55,277 bases of DNA from Cuniculiplasma sp052315415. GTDB taxonomy: Archaea; Thermoplasmatota; Thermoplasmata; Thermoplasmatales; Thermoplasmataceae. The translations under genes and the position numbers were made by a program. The stretch is taken from assembly GCA_052315415.1 (NCBI GenBank), contig JBLSDH010000011.1, positions 1 to 55,277 on the forward strand, read 5' to 3'. The notes under the pieces were generated by a model. The model did not search any database. It saw nothing but the letters and a program-made list of their open reading frames with translations, and had not been told where the DNA came from. The stretch's first letter is position 1, and each line of letters starts with the position of its first letter. Positions 42,430-50,677 of this stretch are shown one piece after another.

Positions 42430-43840
42430 TTATATTGAAAAAATCAGATGCTTTAATACCATTACCATAAAACCTCTCTATTTTGATGAATATTCAGCAA
42501 GAATTCAAATCCAAGTGGATGATAATCAGTACATTATACGATACAGATATAACAGGCCTGTTTATTTTGATGAGAATCTGGCAGGGTTAATGGGACTTTT
42601 TCCAGTGATAAATTATGGCATTTTTACTGAAAAAATAGTTATGAATTTTCCTGTGAATAAGAATCAGATTGAATACATACAAAAATTCTTGAAAATAAAC
42701 AACAGGGAGGTTTTTGTAAACAGACTGTGCAGCAAGAGATGGGGTTTCTTCAAGGATGAATTTGTTCCAGATCATAATGATATAACAGAGGAAAACAGCT
42801 ATGGAAAAACTAAGCTGGAATTCAAAATAATAAGCGATGACACATATGAAATGAAAGGGATGGGAAAATCAGTGGTCATGCTCTCAGGCGGAAAGGAGAG
42901 CCTTATGACATTTGGACTTCTTTCAGAAATAAAGGAAAACACGGAGGCATTTTTTTTCAATGAGTCAGGCGGGCACTGGAAAATTGCCAAACCTTCGTAC
43001 GACAGGATAAATGAAACTGGAATGGCTGTTAAGGTCTGGTCAGATCTGGACAGATTTTATAACAGAATGAACAGATCCATGAGGATTCTGAACGAAAAGG
43101 TCGCATTTTCCTGGGCAGATGATTATCCTGTTCAGCTGTTTATTTTTCCAGTATATCTGGTGAGCCTCATACCTGCCATAATAAAGTACAGTTATTCACA
43201 CATTTGGATGGGCAATGAAATGGATGATCCATTTGAAATTTCAACATTTAAAGGCCTGAAACATTATGCCGGTGTTTATGATCAATCTGTGGACTTTCAG
43301 CAGGATTTTTCAAATTTCCTGAAAGCAATGGGCATAGAATGTGATCTTAACTCTGCAGTTTATAATATTTACGGGTGCCTGATTGAAAAGATACTGGTAA
43401 AAAGGTATCATCATCTTTATCTTCTGCAGAGGTCCTGTCATTCATGCCATTATGAGAATGGAAAGGTTGTTCCGTGTGGGAAATGCTCTAAATGTGTAGG
43501 TGTAAGACTCTTTCTTAACTATGCTGGGGCCGATGAGTCTGAAATTTACTATTCACCACCTTCTGAGATCAGATCCTTAATAGGGAATTCAAAAATAAGA
43601 TTGGATCCTGATGAAGTCTCATTTCTTCTCTCAGTTCTTGATGGAAATGTACCCAAGGATTCTCATGTTGATGGTATTCACATACTTCCTGATGAAACAG
43701 TTCCTTTTCAAAGGATTCCAGAAGAGTTCAGAGAAAGAATATTCAATATAATATCATCATATGCAAGCGGGATTTACATTCACAATGATAATTACTGGAA
43801 AAAGTTCACAGAAGGCCATACTCCTCTGCAACTTCAGTAA
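42413..43840 (+). CDS. PP-loop ATP-pyrophosphatase with cysteine cluster (MurL-like?)
   Basis: 475 residues. S-G-G-K-E-S (158-163) is a PP-loop (S-G-G-x-D/E-S), so it activates a carboxyl or carbonyl group with ATP by adenylation. F-N-E-S-G-G-H-W and V-W-S-D-L-D-R-F-Y (208-216) follow, and then a likely metal site S-C342-H-S-C345-H and C355-G-K-C358-S-K-C361. The order PP-loop, then a C-x-x-C plus C-x-x-C-x-x-C cluster, resembles MurL, the ATP-dependent epimerase that turns a terminal L-Glu into D-Glu in peptidoglycan precursors. Archaea of this group make no peptidoglycan, so the substrate must differ. The MurL link is weak; PP-loop assignment is firm. Its stop lies within the convergent tsr3 gene. 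Confidence 0.65.
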   Translation: MNQYNDYIEKIRCFNTITIKPLYFDEYSARIQIQVDDNQYIIRYRYNRPVYFDENLAGLMGLFPVINYGIFTEKIVMNFPVNKNQIEYIQKFLKINNREVFVNRLCSKRWGFFKDEFVPDHNDITEENSYGKTKLEFKIISDDTYEMKGMGKSVVMLSGGKESLMTFGLLSEIKENTEAFFFNESGGHWKIAKPSYDRINETGMAVKVWSDLDRFYNRMNRSMRILNEKVAFSWADDYPVQLFIFPVYLVSLIPAIIKYSYSHIWMGNEMDDPFEISTFKGLKHYAGVYDQSVDFQQDFSNFLKAMGIECDLNSAVYNIYGCLIEKILVKRYHHLYLLQRSCHSCHYENGKVVPCGKCSKCVGVRLFLNYAGADESEIYYSPPSEIRSLIGNSKIRLDPDEVSFLLSVLDGNVPKDSHVDGIHILPDETVPFQRIPEEFRERIFNIISSYASGIYIHNDNYWKKFTEGHTPLQLQ

Positions 43841-44321
43841 TCTCACTATCATCCCTGCATTTTTCATAATCTTTTATTAAATTTTCATTTGTTTCAATGA
43901 ATGTGTGGCCCCAGCTAAATTTTTCCATTATCTCAATACCTTCTCTGTAAAATCCTGTGATCATAAGTGAAGCTGTAATTGCCTCCACCGAGGATAATTT
44001 TGAAACTTTCCCATAATTTACTGGATTTGATGCTACAAGTGGAGGTATTTTTCTCTCATTTTTCCACCTTCTTTCATCCATCAGCTTACCAAGATTCCAT
44101 GACCCGTCGATCACACATATACCGTGTTTTTCAATTATTTCCCTGTCCTTAAAAGTGAGATAATGCTCTGCGGAGAATTTCAGTATCAATTTGTTTTTTA
44201 CTCTGTCTGGAAGTATTCTTTTTGCAAGTGAAAATTTTTCAAGCTTTCGCATTGTGGATTTTTTTGGATCGTCCTGTCTCAGGTCTATGTAAAATATCTT
44301 CAATTCTCCCCACATATACAT
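43806..44321 (-). CDS. tsr3: Tsr3 rRNA aminocarboxypropyltransferase
   Basis: 171 residues, the archaeal DUF367/Tsr3 family. D-L-R-Q-D-D-P-K-K-S-T (13-23), I-D-G-S-W-N (71-76), P-P-L-V-A-S-N-P-V-N-Y-G-K (about 93-105), L-S-S-V-E-A-I-T-A-S-L (109-119) and F-S-W-G-H-T-F-I-E-T-N (134-144) are the family motifs. It transfers the 3-amino-3-carboxypropyl group of S-adenosylmethionine to a modified small-subunit rRNA nucleotide. In yeast and Haloferax it acts at the site first methylated by Nep1, whose gene is about 20 kb away here. It starts with M-Y-M and converges with the PP-loop gene, overlapping by 35 bases. Confidence 0.9.
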   Translation of the reverse strand: MYMWGELKIFYIDLRQDDPKKSTMRKLEKFSLAKRILPDRVKNKLILKFSAEHYLTFKDREIIEKHGICVIDGSWNLGKLMDERRWKNERKIPPLVASNPVNYGKVSKLSSVEAITASLMITGFYREGIEIMEKFSWGHTFIETNENLIKDYEKCRDDSEITEVAEEYGLL

Positions 44322-44427
44322 TTAATATTGATTTAAGTTTTTCCGGTAAATTCAGGCAAAGGTATCATTTATTCATTTTGCCAGACACACAGTCTTGATT
44401 ATAAGAGCATAATATCTTGAAAGCTTG

Positions 44428-44883
44428 ATGTCAATGTTCAGGATAATAAGAACAAAAGCCGTACAGTACGAAATTCTGCGTGATATGATAGAGAATGCCT
44501 TAAATAAATTTGACCATGTAAAGATACTGGTCTCGGAGGGCTTTCAAATTGATCCACAGAGTGTGTTTTATGGCCTTGATCTTTCCAGAATTAGAATACA
44601 GAGAATTCTCACGAGCTATCAGCTCTCCAGGATTCTTATGGAAAGCAACAATATGGCCTACTTCATAATGCTGAGGTCTGAGGTCATGGATGAGTGGGAA
44701 TATGAGACAGTAGATTCCATTCAATGGATCATTAGGATGAAATCACTTTATTCCGGTAACATTATTTTTCTCAATGTTGTTGGTTCTCCAAGTGTGATGG
44801 AGAAGTTCTTCGATTCCAGAATACCAACCAGATTCATAAAGGGAGGGAATGGTCTCATATGGGAAGAACAGTTCCCAGCATGA
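44428..44883 (+). CDS. RecA/RadB-like protein without Walker A, first gene of polB2 operon
   Basis: 151 residues; the ATG two codons later is an equal start. V-K-I-L-V-S-E-G-F, D-L-S-R-I-R-I-Q-R-I-L-T-S-Y-Q-L-S-R and Y-F-I-M-L-R-S have the strand-helix-strand spacing of the RecA core after its nucleotide loop, but there is no G-x-x-x-x-G-K-T. It looks like a RadA/RadB-type domain that has lost ATP binding. Resemblance is weak. Its stop overlaps the next start (ATGA), which in turn overlaps polB2, so it probably works with that polymerase. The layout recalls the bacterial ImuA-ImuB-DnaE2 mutasome, in which ImuA is RecA-related. Confidence 0.5.
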   Translation: MSMFRIIRTKAVQYEILRDMIENALNKFDHVKILVSEGFQIDPQSVFYGLDLSRIRIQRILTSYQLSRILMESNNMAYFIMLRSEVMDEWEYETVDSIQWIIRMKSLYSGNIIFLNVVGSPSVMEKFFDSRIPTRFIKGGNGLIWEEQFPA

Positions 44884-45107
44884 GGCAGATATTCGATCAG
44901 ATGCTCAGCGAAATAAATGATAACAGGGATCTGCTTGGAAACCACATGTCAGAGAAGCTTGAGAAATACATATCATACCTGAGAAAAAATGTTCAGATAA
45001 TACAGTTCTTTCACACGAGGCCTGAACTTATCATGATGCTAATGTGTCTGGCATTTGATGAGGATGGTGAAATCAGTGGAACAGATAATAAATGCACGAG
45101 GGACTGA
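44880..45107 (+). CDS. Small helical protein in polB2 operon
   Basis: 75 residues from the ATG that overlaps the preceding TGA (G-C-ATGA); a longer version from 44859 is possible but the 4-bp overlap is the usual coupling in this genome. Predominantly helical, with hydrophobic heptads (R-Q-I-F-D-Q-M-L, then K-Y-I-S-Y-L-R-K-N-V-Q-I-I) and an acidic tail. Its 3' end overlaps the polymerase start region by about 45 bases. No family is recognised; a polymerase accessory or adaptor is a guess from position. Confidence 0.6.
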   Translation: MRQIFDQMLSEINDNRDLLGNHMSEKLEKYISYLRKNVQIIQFFHTRPELIMMLMCLAFDEDGEISGTDNKCTRD

Positions 45108-47085
45108 CGAAATAACCCTCTGGATTTTCGATGGCAAAAATATAAGGAAGAGGAAGAAAAAATACAGAACATGGATTTTTGTGACAGGTGACACATATGA
45201 TCTTGAATTTCTAGGCAGACAGCTGGATGAAAGCTCCTTTGAATTTCAATGGGAAAAAATGAATGACATATATGGGGAAAAAATCGGCATAAAAATCCAT
45301 GGTTCCCCATCCTTTCTTAAAAAAACAAGCAATGCGGTTGAATTCATAGGTGAAAACAGAAAGTTCAGGATTTACAACGCTGATGTAGATCCTGTGCTAA
45401 GATACATGTGCGAAAATGATCTGACATTCTTTAATAACGAATCCCTACTGGATGATGACTACCATTATCCTTCAGTTTACATATCCGGGAAGTCAATAAA
45501 TGGGATACCGCAGACAATAAGAATAAACGATTCAGATCATATGAAAATTGATTACGATTCCATAATGCAGATTCTTGATGAGATAGATAGAAACATATTC
45601 ATCTTTTACAACAACAGAAATAATTTTTTCAGAAATCTCGTAAAAATTGCCGAGACAATTTTTCACATGGATATTGCAAGAACACTCAACAGAGGGGAGA
45701 GCTACAGATCATACGGAAGGGTATACAGCAGAAACGGCAAGGTATTCATAAAAGACAGGATTGCAATAGACATGGATTCATTCGTTCTGAGGGAATCCGG
45801 TATTTCAGGACTAATTGAAACAAGCAGGGTTTCATTTCTTCCACCTGAAAAAATTGCCTCAATCACAAGCGGCAGTGCAGTATCTGCCCTTGAGGAGGCA
45901 TACGCAATAAAGCATGGAATTCTCATACCATGGCACAAGGACGATCATGAAATGGAGAAAAATGCTCAATTTCTGAGCTTATGGGATGCAGGAGGATCAG
46001 TGCTTGAACCTGAACCTGGAATATATTCAGACGTTTATGAGATAGATTTTTCTTCTATGTACCCAAGTATAATTGTCAATTATAATATTTCCCCTGAAAC
46101 ACTGGAAATCTCTGATCATATAACTGAAAATGGTACCATGTATAAAATTAACAGAAAAAAAAAGGGGTTCCTTTCAGCTGCACTTGAAACTCTTCTGGAG
46201 AGAAGACTACTCTATAAATCAATGAGGGATATTTCAGAAGTTTACATGATGAGGGATAAAGCACTTAAATGGATGCTTCTGACCTCATTCGGTTATACCG
46301 GATATAAAAATGCGAAATTTGGTAGAATTGAGGCCCATGAAGCAATAACAGGTATAGGAAGGGAAATATTGAGAAAAACCATGAAACTGGCCCTGAAATT
46401 CGGTTTTGAGACCATACATGGTATAGTGGATTCTCTCTGGCTCAAGGGCTCAGGAGACATTGATTCATTACTGAAAGCAATAAAAAATGAGACCGGCATA
46501 GATATAGTGGTTGATGGTAAATATTTCTGGATATGTTTTTTCAGGAGCAAAAACGGTACAGGGGCCCTTAACAGGTATGCAGGATTGTCATATGATGGAA
46601 AGATCAAAGTAAGGGGTATAGAACTGAGGAGGCATGATTCTCCCCCAATTGTAAAAAAATTTCAGAGTGATGCGTTTGCAATACTTTCAGAATGCAGGAC
46701 TGTTGATGAAATATGGAATAAAAGAAACAGAATAGAGGAATTGAAAAGATATTACATGAAAAAACTTAATTCACTACCTGTTGACGATTACAAAATAAAT
46801 TTCAGGATATCAAGACATCCGGAGGAATATGCCGTGAACAATATTCAGAAAACGTTTGGAAACAGGATCAGGGAACTTCACATGGATATTCAGCCTGGAG
46901 ATGTTCAGGGTGGAGTTGTAATTGACAAGAAAAATAGGATCGTAGACCTTCCAGAAAATGCACACAAGATAGATACTGTTTATTACAGAAATCTTCTTTT
47001 AAGGGCCTTTGAACCTGTAGATCAGATAGTTGAATTTTCAAGTCCATATAAAAATAAAAAAATGACCCTTTATGATTTTACCTAA
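45058..47085 (+). CDS. polB2: B-family DNA polymerase of the PolB2 group
   Basis: About 675 residues, smaller than replicative PolB (770-800). Numbered from the TTG at 45055, motif A is intact: Y-E-I-D331-F-S-S-M-Y-P-S-I. Motif B is K405-W-M-L-L-T-S-F-G413-Y-T-G, with the usual Asn and Tyr changed. Motif C reads H-G-I-V-D459-S-L-W where active enzymes have Y-G-D-T-D-S, so the first Asp is lost and the second, metal-binding one kept. No D-I-E exonuclease motif is visible, so proofreading should be absent. This is the PolB2 (Dpo2) pattern; the Sulfolobus member is DNA-damage-inducible and linked to translesion synthesis. Start choice among TTG 45055, ATG 45058 and ATG 45064 is open. Confidence 0.85.
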   Translation: MRMVKSVEQIINARGTDEITLWIFDGKNIRKRKKKYRTWIFVTGDTYDLEFLGRQLDESSFEFQWEKMNDIYGEKIGIKIHGSPSFLKKTSNAVEFIGENRKFRIYNADVDPVLRYMCENDLTFFNNESLLDDDYHYPSVYISGKSINGIPQTIRINDSDHMKIDYDSIMQILDEIDRNIFIFYNNRNNFFRNLVKIAETIFHMDIARTLNRGESYRSYGRVYSRNGKVFIKDRIAIDMDSFVLRESGISGLIETSRVSFLPPEKIASITSGSAVSALEEAYAIKHGILIPWHKDDHEMEKNAQFLSLWDAGGSVLEPEPGIYSDVYEIDFSSMYPSIIVNYNISPETLEISDHITENGTMYKINRKKKGFLSAALETLLERRLLYKSMRDISEVYMMRDKALKWMLLTSFGYTGYKNAKFGRIEAHEAITGIGREILRKTMKLALKFGFETIHGIVDSLWLKGSGDIDSLLKAIKNETGIDIVVDGKYFWICFFRSKNGTGALNRYAGLSYDGKIKVRGIELRRHDSPPIVKKFQSDAFAILSECRTVDEIWNKRNRIEELKRYYMKKLNSLPVDDYKINFRISRHPEEYAVNNIQKTFGNRIRELHMDIQPGDVQGGVVIDKKNRIVDLPENAHKIDTVYYRNLLLRAFEPVDQIVEFSSPYKNKKMTLYDFT

Positions 47086-48191
47086 TATTTTGAAAGAATT
47101 GATTCTATTTTTTCTGCAAGTACAGATGTGGGCACATCGTTTATTGCCAGTACCTTTTCAACACCTTTTCTGTAGCCCTTACCCATTACCCTGCTTTCTA
47201 ATATTCCAAGATTCTCAAGTTTCGATACTATGCGGTAAACTGTTCTTTCACTCACTTCTTTAATTCCATATAGTTCTGCAAATGATCTGTAACTGGAAAC
47301 AACCTTCATAAATTCTACATAGGAGGAGTTTTCAAGTGATCTGGCAACAGTCAAAAGTATCACAAGTTCCTCAAAGGATAAACCAGCAAGCTTGCTTTCT
47401 GTTATGTATGGGCTGATAGTTGACTGGGCTGTTCTGACATCCTCTGTTTCAATGAAATCTGAACCGCGTCCACGTGCAATGAATGCTGATTTCTGGAGTA
47501 GTTCAATTGCAACACGTGCACTCCCAAAGGTTGAAGAAACCTCACTTATATAATGGAGGGTGTCGTCATCATATGATCTTTCTGAAAGGCAAAGGGATGC
47601 CCGGTCCTTTAGAATCTCAAATATCTCATCTGTGGTGTATTTTGGAAAATTAAGAATGGAGAATAGCCCAAGTGAATTTCTCTCCCGCTGGGTGAGAAAG
47701 AGGGCAGGATCTTCCATTGTTATACATATTACTGAAATGTGAGCTCCGTACATTTCGTGAGACCTTAGAAGATTGTATATCCCATCCCTGTCGAATTTCA
47801 TTAGATTGGTTGCCTCGTCAATTATTATGGTCTGAGGTTTTCTTGTTTTTTCCTCCAGTCTGATTAGGCCGTTGAATATCTCTGGAAATTGACTTGACTT
47901 GTAAATAACCATGCCGTTTTTTTCAAGCAAGTGTATAAGAAGTGATTTTATGGTGGAAAATGATGCTCCATTTTCATATAGAAAAAACATGTTCTGATGA
48001 AAATTCTTCATTAAATATCTTGCAGTCACAGTTTTTCCAGTACCAGAAATACCGTAAAATGATATATTGTTGTTAATACCTGAAAGCGCTGGCTGAATTA
48101 AAAGATTCTCTACTATGTTTATCTGTGTTTCCCTGAATTTTAATTTTTCAGGGACGTAACTGAAATCCAGACCTTCCCTGTATCTTATCAT
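47082..48191 (-). CDS. cdc6: Orc1/Cdc6 replication initiator-type AAA+ protein
   Basis: 369 residues. F-Y-G-I-S-G-T-G-K-T (45-54) is Walker A, T-I-I-I-D-E-A-T-N-L (121-130) Walker B, and F-G-S-A-R-V-A-I-E-L-L matches sensor 2 (G-x-A-R-x-A). The N-terminus V-P-E-K-L-K-F-R-E-T-Q-I is the usual Orc1/Cdc6 lead-in. A C-terminal winged helix (about 280-369; S-E-R-T-V-Y-R-I-V-S-K-L) would bind origin DNA. Whether it is the origin-defining or the second, regulatory copy is unclear, as no ORB-type repeats were found nearby. It is coupled to the preceding regulator gene by TAATG and converges with polB2, overlapping by 4 bp. Confidence 0.9.
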   Translation of the reverse strand: MIRYREGLDFSYVPEKLKFRETQINIVENLLIQPALSGINNNISFYGISGTGKTVTARYLMKNFHQNMFFLYENGASFSTIKSLLIHLLEKNGMVIYKSSQFPEIFNGLIRLEEKTRKPQTIIIDEATNLMKFDRDGIYNLLRSHEMYGAHISVICITMEDPALFLTQRERNSLGLFSILNFPKYTTDEIFEILKDRASLCLSERSYDDDTLHYISEVSSTFGSARVAIELLQKSAFIARGRGSDFIETEDVRTAQSTISPYITESKLAGLSFEELVILLTVARSLENSSYVEFMKVVSSYRSFAELYGIKEVSERTVYRIVSKLENLGILESRVMGKGYRKGVEKVLAINDVPTSVLAEKIESILSKY

Positions 48192-49144
48192 TACTGTGTT
48201 GGTATTATTTTCATGAGATTGTTCTTTGCGTTTTTTGAATATGATTTGTAAATTCTGTCAAATATGGCGAAATCATTGAAATTATCTTTTATTTCCTCTA
48301 CTATCAAGTCAAAGGTTTTAAAATTTTCATAATAGAACATGACTTCGAAGAAAATATTGTCAAGGCTGTAAGTAAGATAGTGTTCCTTAAGTTTTTGAGA
48401 CCCATTTATCTTAAACATGATTTCATGCATATCTTCTATTGATTCACAATGAAATATTGCAGATACAATGAACCATCCAGAAATATCTTCCTGATTAAAA
48501 TTTGGGGCTAACTTAATGTAACCAAGTGAAAGAAAATCGTCAAGTGATCTCTTTACTGTTTTCTGACTTTTATTAACCTCCTTGGATATCCCTTTTAAAC
48601 TCTTTTTATAAATATCTTCAAAAAGAACTGATGCCAGAATGTTTCTCTTGCTTCCCTTTATCTCAGGTATCTTATAGATTTGGAAGAACTCATACATTTT
48701 CTTCCATCCCTCAGGAACCATTGATAATATATCTCTTTCCCTTACCTCTGAAAATTCTTTTTTGTGATTAATTAATCTGAATATGGTGTACCAGGTATTT
48801 TGTTTTAAAATACTGAATTTTCCCTTTGAAAAGTAAGTTTTCATCACACTTATTCTGTCAACGTAGTCGAGATTTTCCATAATGTTTTCCATCTCTTGAA
48901 TTGAAAGCCTGGGATCTGATTCCATTGCTATCAGACCATCTCCGGAAAGCTTTGAGGTTGGAACTATGTGAAGACTTAACACATATTTTATTTTGAAAAG
49001 ATTATCCCACTCATTCTTAATCTTGATGTAGTTAACTTTTATCCTTTTGGATATCAGATATGGAGTTGGTATATCAGAAGAGTCAAAATCTGACGGACCA
49101 GGCCAGTTCCATGACCTTATTATGGCCTTAACTATCTCTTCCAT
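48191..49144 (-). CDS. Helix-turn-helix protein coupled to orc1/cdc6
   Basis: 317 residues. R-N-I-L-A-S-V-L-F-E-D-I-Y-K-K-S-L-K-G-I and N-K-S-Q-K-T-V-K-R-S-L-D-D-F (about 185-215) form a winged helix-turn-helix similar to those of Lrp- and replication-linked archaeal regulators. The N-terminal half has a further mixed region with an I-S-K-R-I-K-V-N-Y-I-K motif that could be a second DNA-binding domain, and the C-terminal 100 residues are rich in aromatic residues. The stop codon shares a base with the orc1/cdc6 start, so the pair is made together. It may set expression or placement of the initiator. The family is not recognised. Confidence 0.65.
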   Translation of the reverse strand: MEEIVKAIIRSWNWPGPSDFDSSDIPTPYLISKRIKVNYIKIKNEWDNLFKIKYVLSLHIVPTSKLSGDGLIAMESDPRLSIQEMENIMENLDYVDRISVMKTYFSKGKFSILKQNTWYTIFRLINHKKEFSEVRERDILSMVPEGWKKMYEFFQIYKIPEIKGSKRNILASVLFEDIYKKSLKGISKEVNKSQKTVKRSLDDFLSLGYIKLAPNFNQEDISGWFIVSAIFHCESIEDMHEIMFKINGSQKLKEHYLTYSLDNIFFEVMFYYENFKTFDLIVEEIKDNFNDFAIFDRIYKSYSKNAKNNLMKIIPTQ

Positions 49145-49282
49145 AATTAGTTATGTAGGATCGAGATATTAAACTTTTCATTTATATTTTTAATAGTTTA
49201 TTAATGAATTATTTTATAAGTTTTTTTAAAATAAATCTCCCTATTGTGAAAATTTAATTATGGATAAAAATATAGGTATGAA

Positions 49283-50128
49283 ATGAAAGCTCTGTTTATT
49301 GGTGGAAGCGGATACATTGGAAGACATCTTATGAAAAAACTGAATTATGAGGAAAAGGTCTATTACTCAAGGACTAAAATCAAGCAGAACGGATATGATG
49401 ATTTTCAGTGGATTGAAGGTGACGTATCAGAGAAAGATAAATTGAAGGACCTTATCAAAAATTATGATGCAATTTTCTATCTAAGCAATTCCTACTCAGA
49501 TAATGAAAATGAGGCAAAAATAGTGAATGTGGAGGGAATAAAAACTGTTGGAACTGAGGTAAAACGTATCGACAAAAATCAGAGACTTGTTTTCTTTTCT
49601 TCAATTAATGTTCACTACGGTACAAACACATATTTCAGAACAAGGAGAACTGGTGAGGATAATGCTGCACTTGCAAAAAATCATCTCATAGTAAGATTGT
49701 CCCCAGTTTATGGTGGAGAGAACCCACCGTTTCTCAATGTTATAAAGGATGTTCTTAATAAAAACATAGAAAAGTTTCCTGAAGGAGGTTATCTTTGCCC
49801 TGCTCACATAGATGATGTTGCATACACTGTTGAAAAGAGTGAAAAAATTATAGGTTCCATTTATGTTAATTCTGGTGAGAAGATTAAATTTGTGGATTGC
49901 CTGAATATGATTGCAAAAAAAACAGGAAAGAGAGAAATCAAGGAGGGGTCAGGTTTTCTTGACAGAAATCTTTCGAGAAAAATTTTGGAAGATAGGATCA
50001 TGGATCCAATAACCCTGGACAGGATGCTCAAGGATTATTACAGGGAAACCAGTTCCCTGCTAAGATTTGTAAAAGAACCAAAACTATTTTCCTCATATGT
50101 TGATGAATTAGTAGGAAAAATATCTTAA
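49283..50128 (+). CDS. Atypical NAD(P)-dependent epimerase/SDR protein
   Basis: 281 residues. The Rossmann loop is F-I-G-G-S-G-Y-I-G-R-H (6-16). F-F-S-S-I-N-V-H-Y-G is the catalytic-strand equivalent, but the Y-x-x-x-K pair reads Y-F-R-T-R, with Arg for Lys. R-L-S-P-V-Y-G-G-E-N and H-I-D-D-V-A-Y are typical of extended SDRs. The changed lysine suggests a NmrA/NDUFA9-type binding role or a weak enzyme. It is 26 kb from the other epimerase and not closely similar. The first ATG at 49283 gives the standard N-terminus. It overlaps the convergent membrane protein gene by 4 bp. Confidence 0.72.
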   Translation: MKALFIGGSGYIGRHLMKKLNYEEKVYYSRTKIKQNGYDDFQWIEGDVSEKDKLKDLIKNYDAIFYLSNSYSDNENEAKIVNVEGIKTVGTEVKRIDKNQRLVFFSSINVHYGTNTYFRTRRTGEDNAALAKNHLIVRLSPVYGGENPPFLNVIKDVLNKNIEKFPEGGYLCPAHIDDVAYTVEKSEKIIGSIYVNSGEKIKFVDCLNMIAKKTGKREIKEGSGFLDRNLSRKILEDRIMDPITLDRMLKDYYRETSSLLRFVKEPKLFSSYVDELVGKIS

Positions 50129-50577
50129 ATTTTTTTGTTTAGATAGAGAGTAAAAAGTGTTACAGAAAAACCATAAACCACAGATATTAAAAGGCCAGAA
50201 ATCAGAATTAATATGGATGTGGATTTTGAAATTTCCATTTTTTCAACAAGATTTAAATAATAAAAAGGTATGAAAAGTAAAAAATAGAAAATAACAGATA
50301 GAGCAGAGGCATCGAGAATAGTTTTAAATTTTGTTGTTGGATTGAAAAATTTTATACCGTATACAATAAGTGAGAATAACACTGATCCCAGTATTGAAAC
50401 AATTAAATGCTCGGGAATGCCTGTAAACAATAAACTTATCGACGATCCATTGTAGATGACATCGATGAGGTAGACAAATGTTCCATCAATTTTCCATAAT
50501 ATGACTGTAACAATTATTATCAATATTCCAGAAAATAACCCAGTTAGAATTGAATTTGAAATTATTTTTTTATTCAT
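50125..50577 (-). CDS. Four-helix membrane protein of unknown function
   Basis: 150 residues with four hydrophobic segments (about 7-27, 45-70, 83-108, 120-145). The first and third begin after basic stretches, giving both termini in the cytoplasm. The N-terminus M-N-K-K-I and C-terminus L-N-K-K-I are basic. No motif of a known transporter is visible. Its last 4 bases overlap the convergent epimerase gene. Confidence 0.6.
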   Translation of the reverse strand: MNKKIISNSILTGLFSGILIIIVTVILWKIDGTFVYLIDVIYNGSSISLLFTGIPEHLIVSILGSVLFSLIVYGIKFFNPTTKFKTILDASALSVIFYFLLFIPFYYLNLVEKMEISKSTSILILISGLLISVVYGFSVTLFTLYLNKKI

Positions 50578-50677
50578 GGGAAGATAATAGTTGAATAGAT
50601 AATAAAAAATGCAAAAATTTTTTTAATCCAGTGGATAATTGCAAAATTAAAATATACTGGACTAATTTATCAAAATT

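Noticed and set aside
49145..49282. Possible origin between the orc1/cdc6-regulator pair and the epimerase gene
   Set aside because: Only 138 A/T-rich bases without repeated or palindromic origin boxes.
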